Below are positions 5,874 through 6,090 of a stretch of DNA of 6,090 nucleotides, one piece after another. The stretch covers positions 1-6,090 of the forward strand of contig JAUSEJ010000873.1 of NCBI GenBank assembly GCA_030650265.1, written 5' to 3'. The notes beneath the pieces were generated by a model. The model ran no database searches, was not told the origin of the DNA, and saw nothing but the letters and a program-made list of their open reading frames with translations. The DNA comes from Dehalococcoidia bacterium (GTDB lineage: Bacteria > Chloroflexota > Dehalococcoidia > JACPQF01). Made by a program: the position numbers and the translations under genes. The first letter of the stretch is position 1. The number at the start of each line of letters is the position of its first letter.

Positions 5874-6090
5874 CTAATGAGGCTTGTGTCTTTCTGCGTC
5901 AGCGGCACACCCGGCAATATATTGGTCGCCACTTCTGACCGGATGAGCTGCCACTCGAAACATCCTCTCGGCGATTTCTTTAGTATCAATGCTCGGATCA
6001 TGGATGGTTACGGTCACCGGGCAGGGCAAAAAGTCCCCTTTGTAGTCAAACTCTATACCGAATCTCTTGTCGTCTGACAGACGATTAACT
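5874..6090 (-). CDS. C-terminal 71 codons of an unidentified protein, cut by window edge
   Basis: From 6089 to the TAG at 5876-5874 the minus strand has an open frame of 71 sense codons that reads like genuine protein. Near its start it shows RFGIEFDYKGDFLPCPVTVT, then IHDPSIDTKEIAERMFRVAA, with GDQYIAGCA before a charged tail ending in KPH. I do not recognise the family. The composition suggests a soluble cytoplasmic protein, with an alternating beta-like stretch followed by an amphipathic helix (IDTKEIAERMFRVAAH). It lacks its start here. It lies 345 bases upstream of radical SAM copy B with structured repeats and a possible promoter between, so it is probably a separate transcription unit. 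Confidence 0.6.
   Translation of the reverse strand, partial: VNRLSDDKRFGIEFDYKGDFLPCPVTVTIHDPSIDTKEIAERMFRVAAHPVRSGDQYIAGCAADAERHKPH

Noticed and set aside
5877..6077. 66-codon plus-strand open frame near the right end
   Set aside because: It is antisense to the better-supported partial minus-strand gene at 5874-6090.

Overview
The window looks like a piece of a bacterial chromosome or metagenomic contig of moderate GC. Every gene I can support lies on the minus strand, and both ends cut through genes. Nothing in it is a taxonomic marker. A family 5 solute-binding lipoprotein with a Ser/Thr-rich linker, a single-domain old-yellow-enzyme oxidoreductase and paralogous radical SAM proteins together would suit an uncultured Chloroflexota (Dehalococcoidia/SAR202-like) genome, but this is only a guess from gene style.

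Layout in the direction of transcription, right to left. (1) 6090-5874 is the last 71 codons of an unrecognised protein. (2) 5873-5529 is a non-coding gap with two inverted-repeat structures and a candidate promoter (perfect TATAAT). (3) 5528-4164 is an intact 454-aa radical SAM protein ('copy B') with an unusual CX8CX2C cluster motif. (4) About 4124-2499 is a family 5 (peptide/nickel-type) ABC-transporter substrate-binding lipoprotein. Its 5' end looks frameshifted in a run of five G. (5) 2405-1374 is an FMN-dependent oxidoreductase of the OYE family, preceded by a perfect 14-bp inverted repeat. (6) 1286-917 is a decayed zinc alcohol dehydrogenase (MDR family): three fragments in two frames, with the start codon lost. 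(7) 870-559 holds a good sigma-70 promoter and a leader of roughly 277 nt. (8) 558-1 is the first 186 codons of a second radical SAM gene ('copy A'), about 84% identical to copy B.

Copy B, the binding protein, the OYE enzyme and formerly the alcohol dehydrogenase read as one operon: importing a small organic molecule, a radical SAM transformation, then reduction or oxidation of the product. No ABC permease or ATPase is visible. Copy A follows on the same strand with its own promoter, so two close radical SAM paralogs bracket the transport and redox genes. The most distinctive points are this paralog pair with its non-canonical cysteine spacing, the broken dehydrogenase, the apparent signal-peptide frameshift, and a Phe in place of the catalytic Tyr in the OYE enzyme. 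The substrate of the pathway cannot be read from the sequence.
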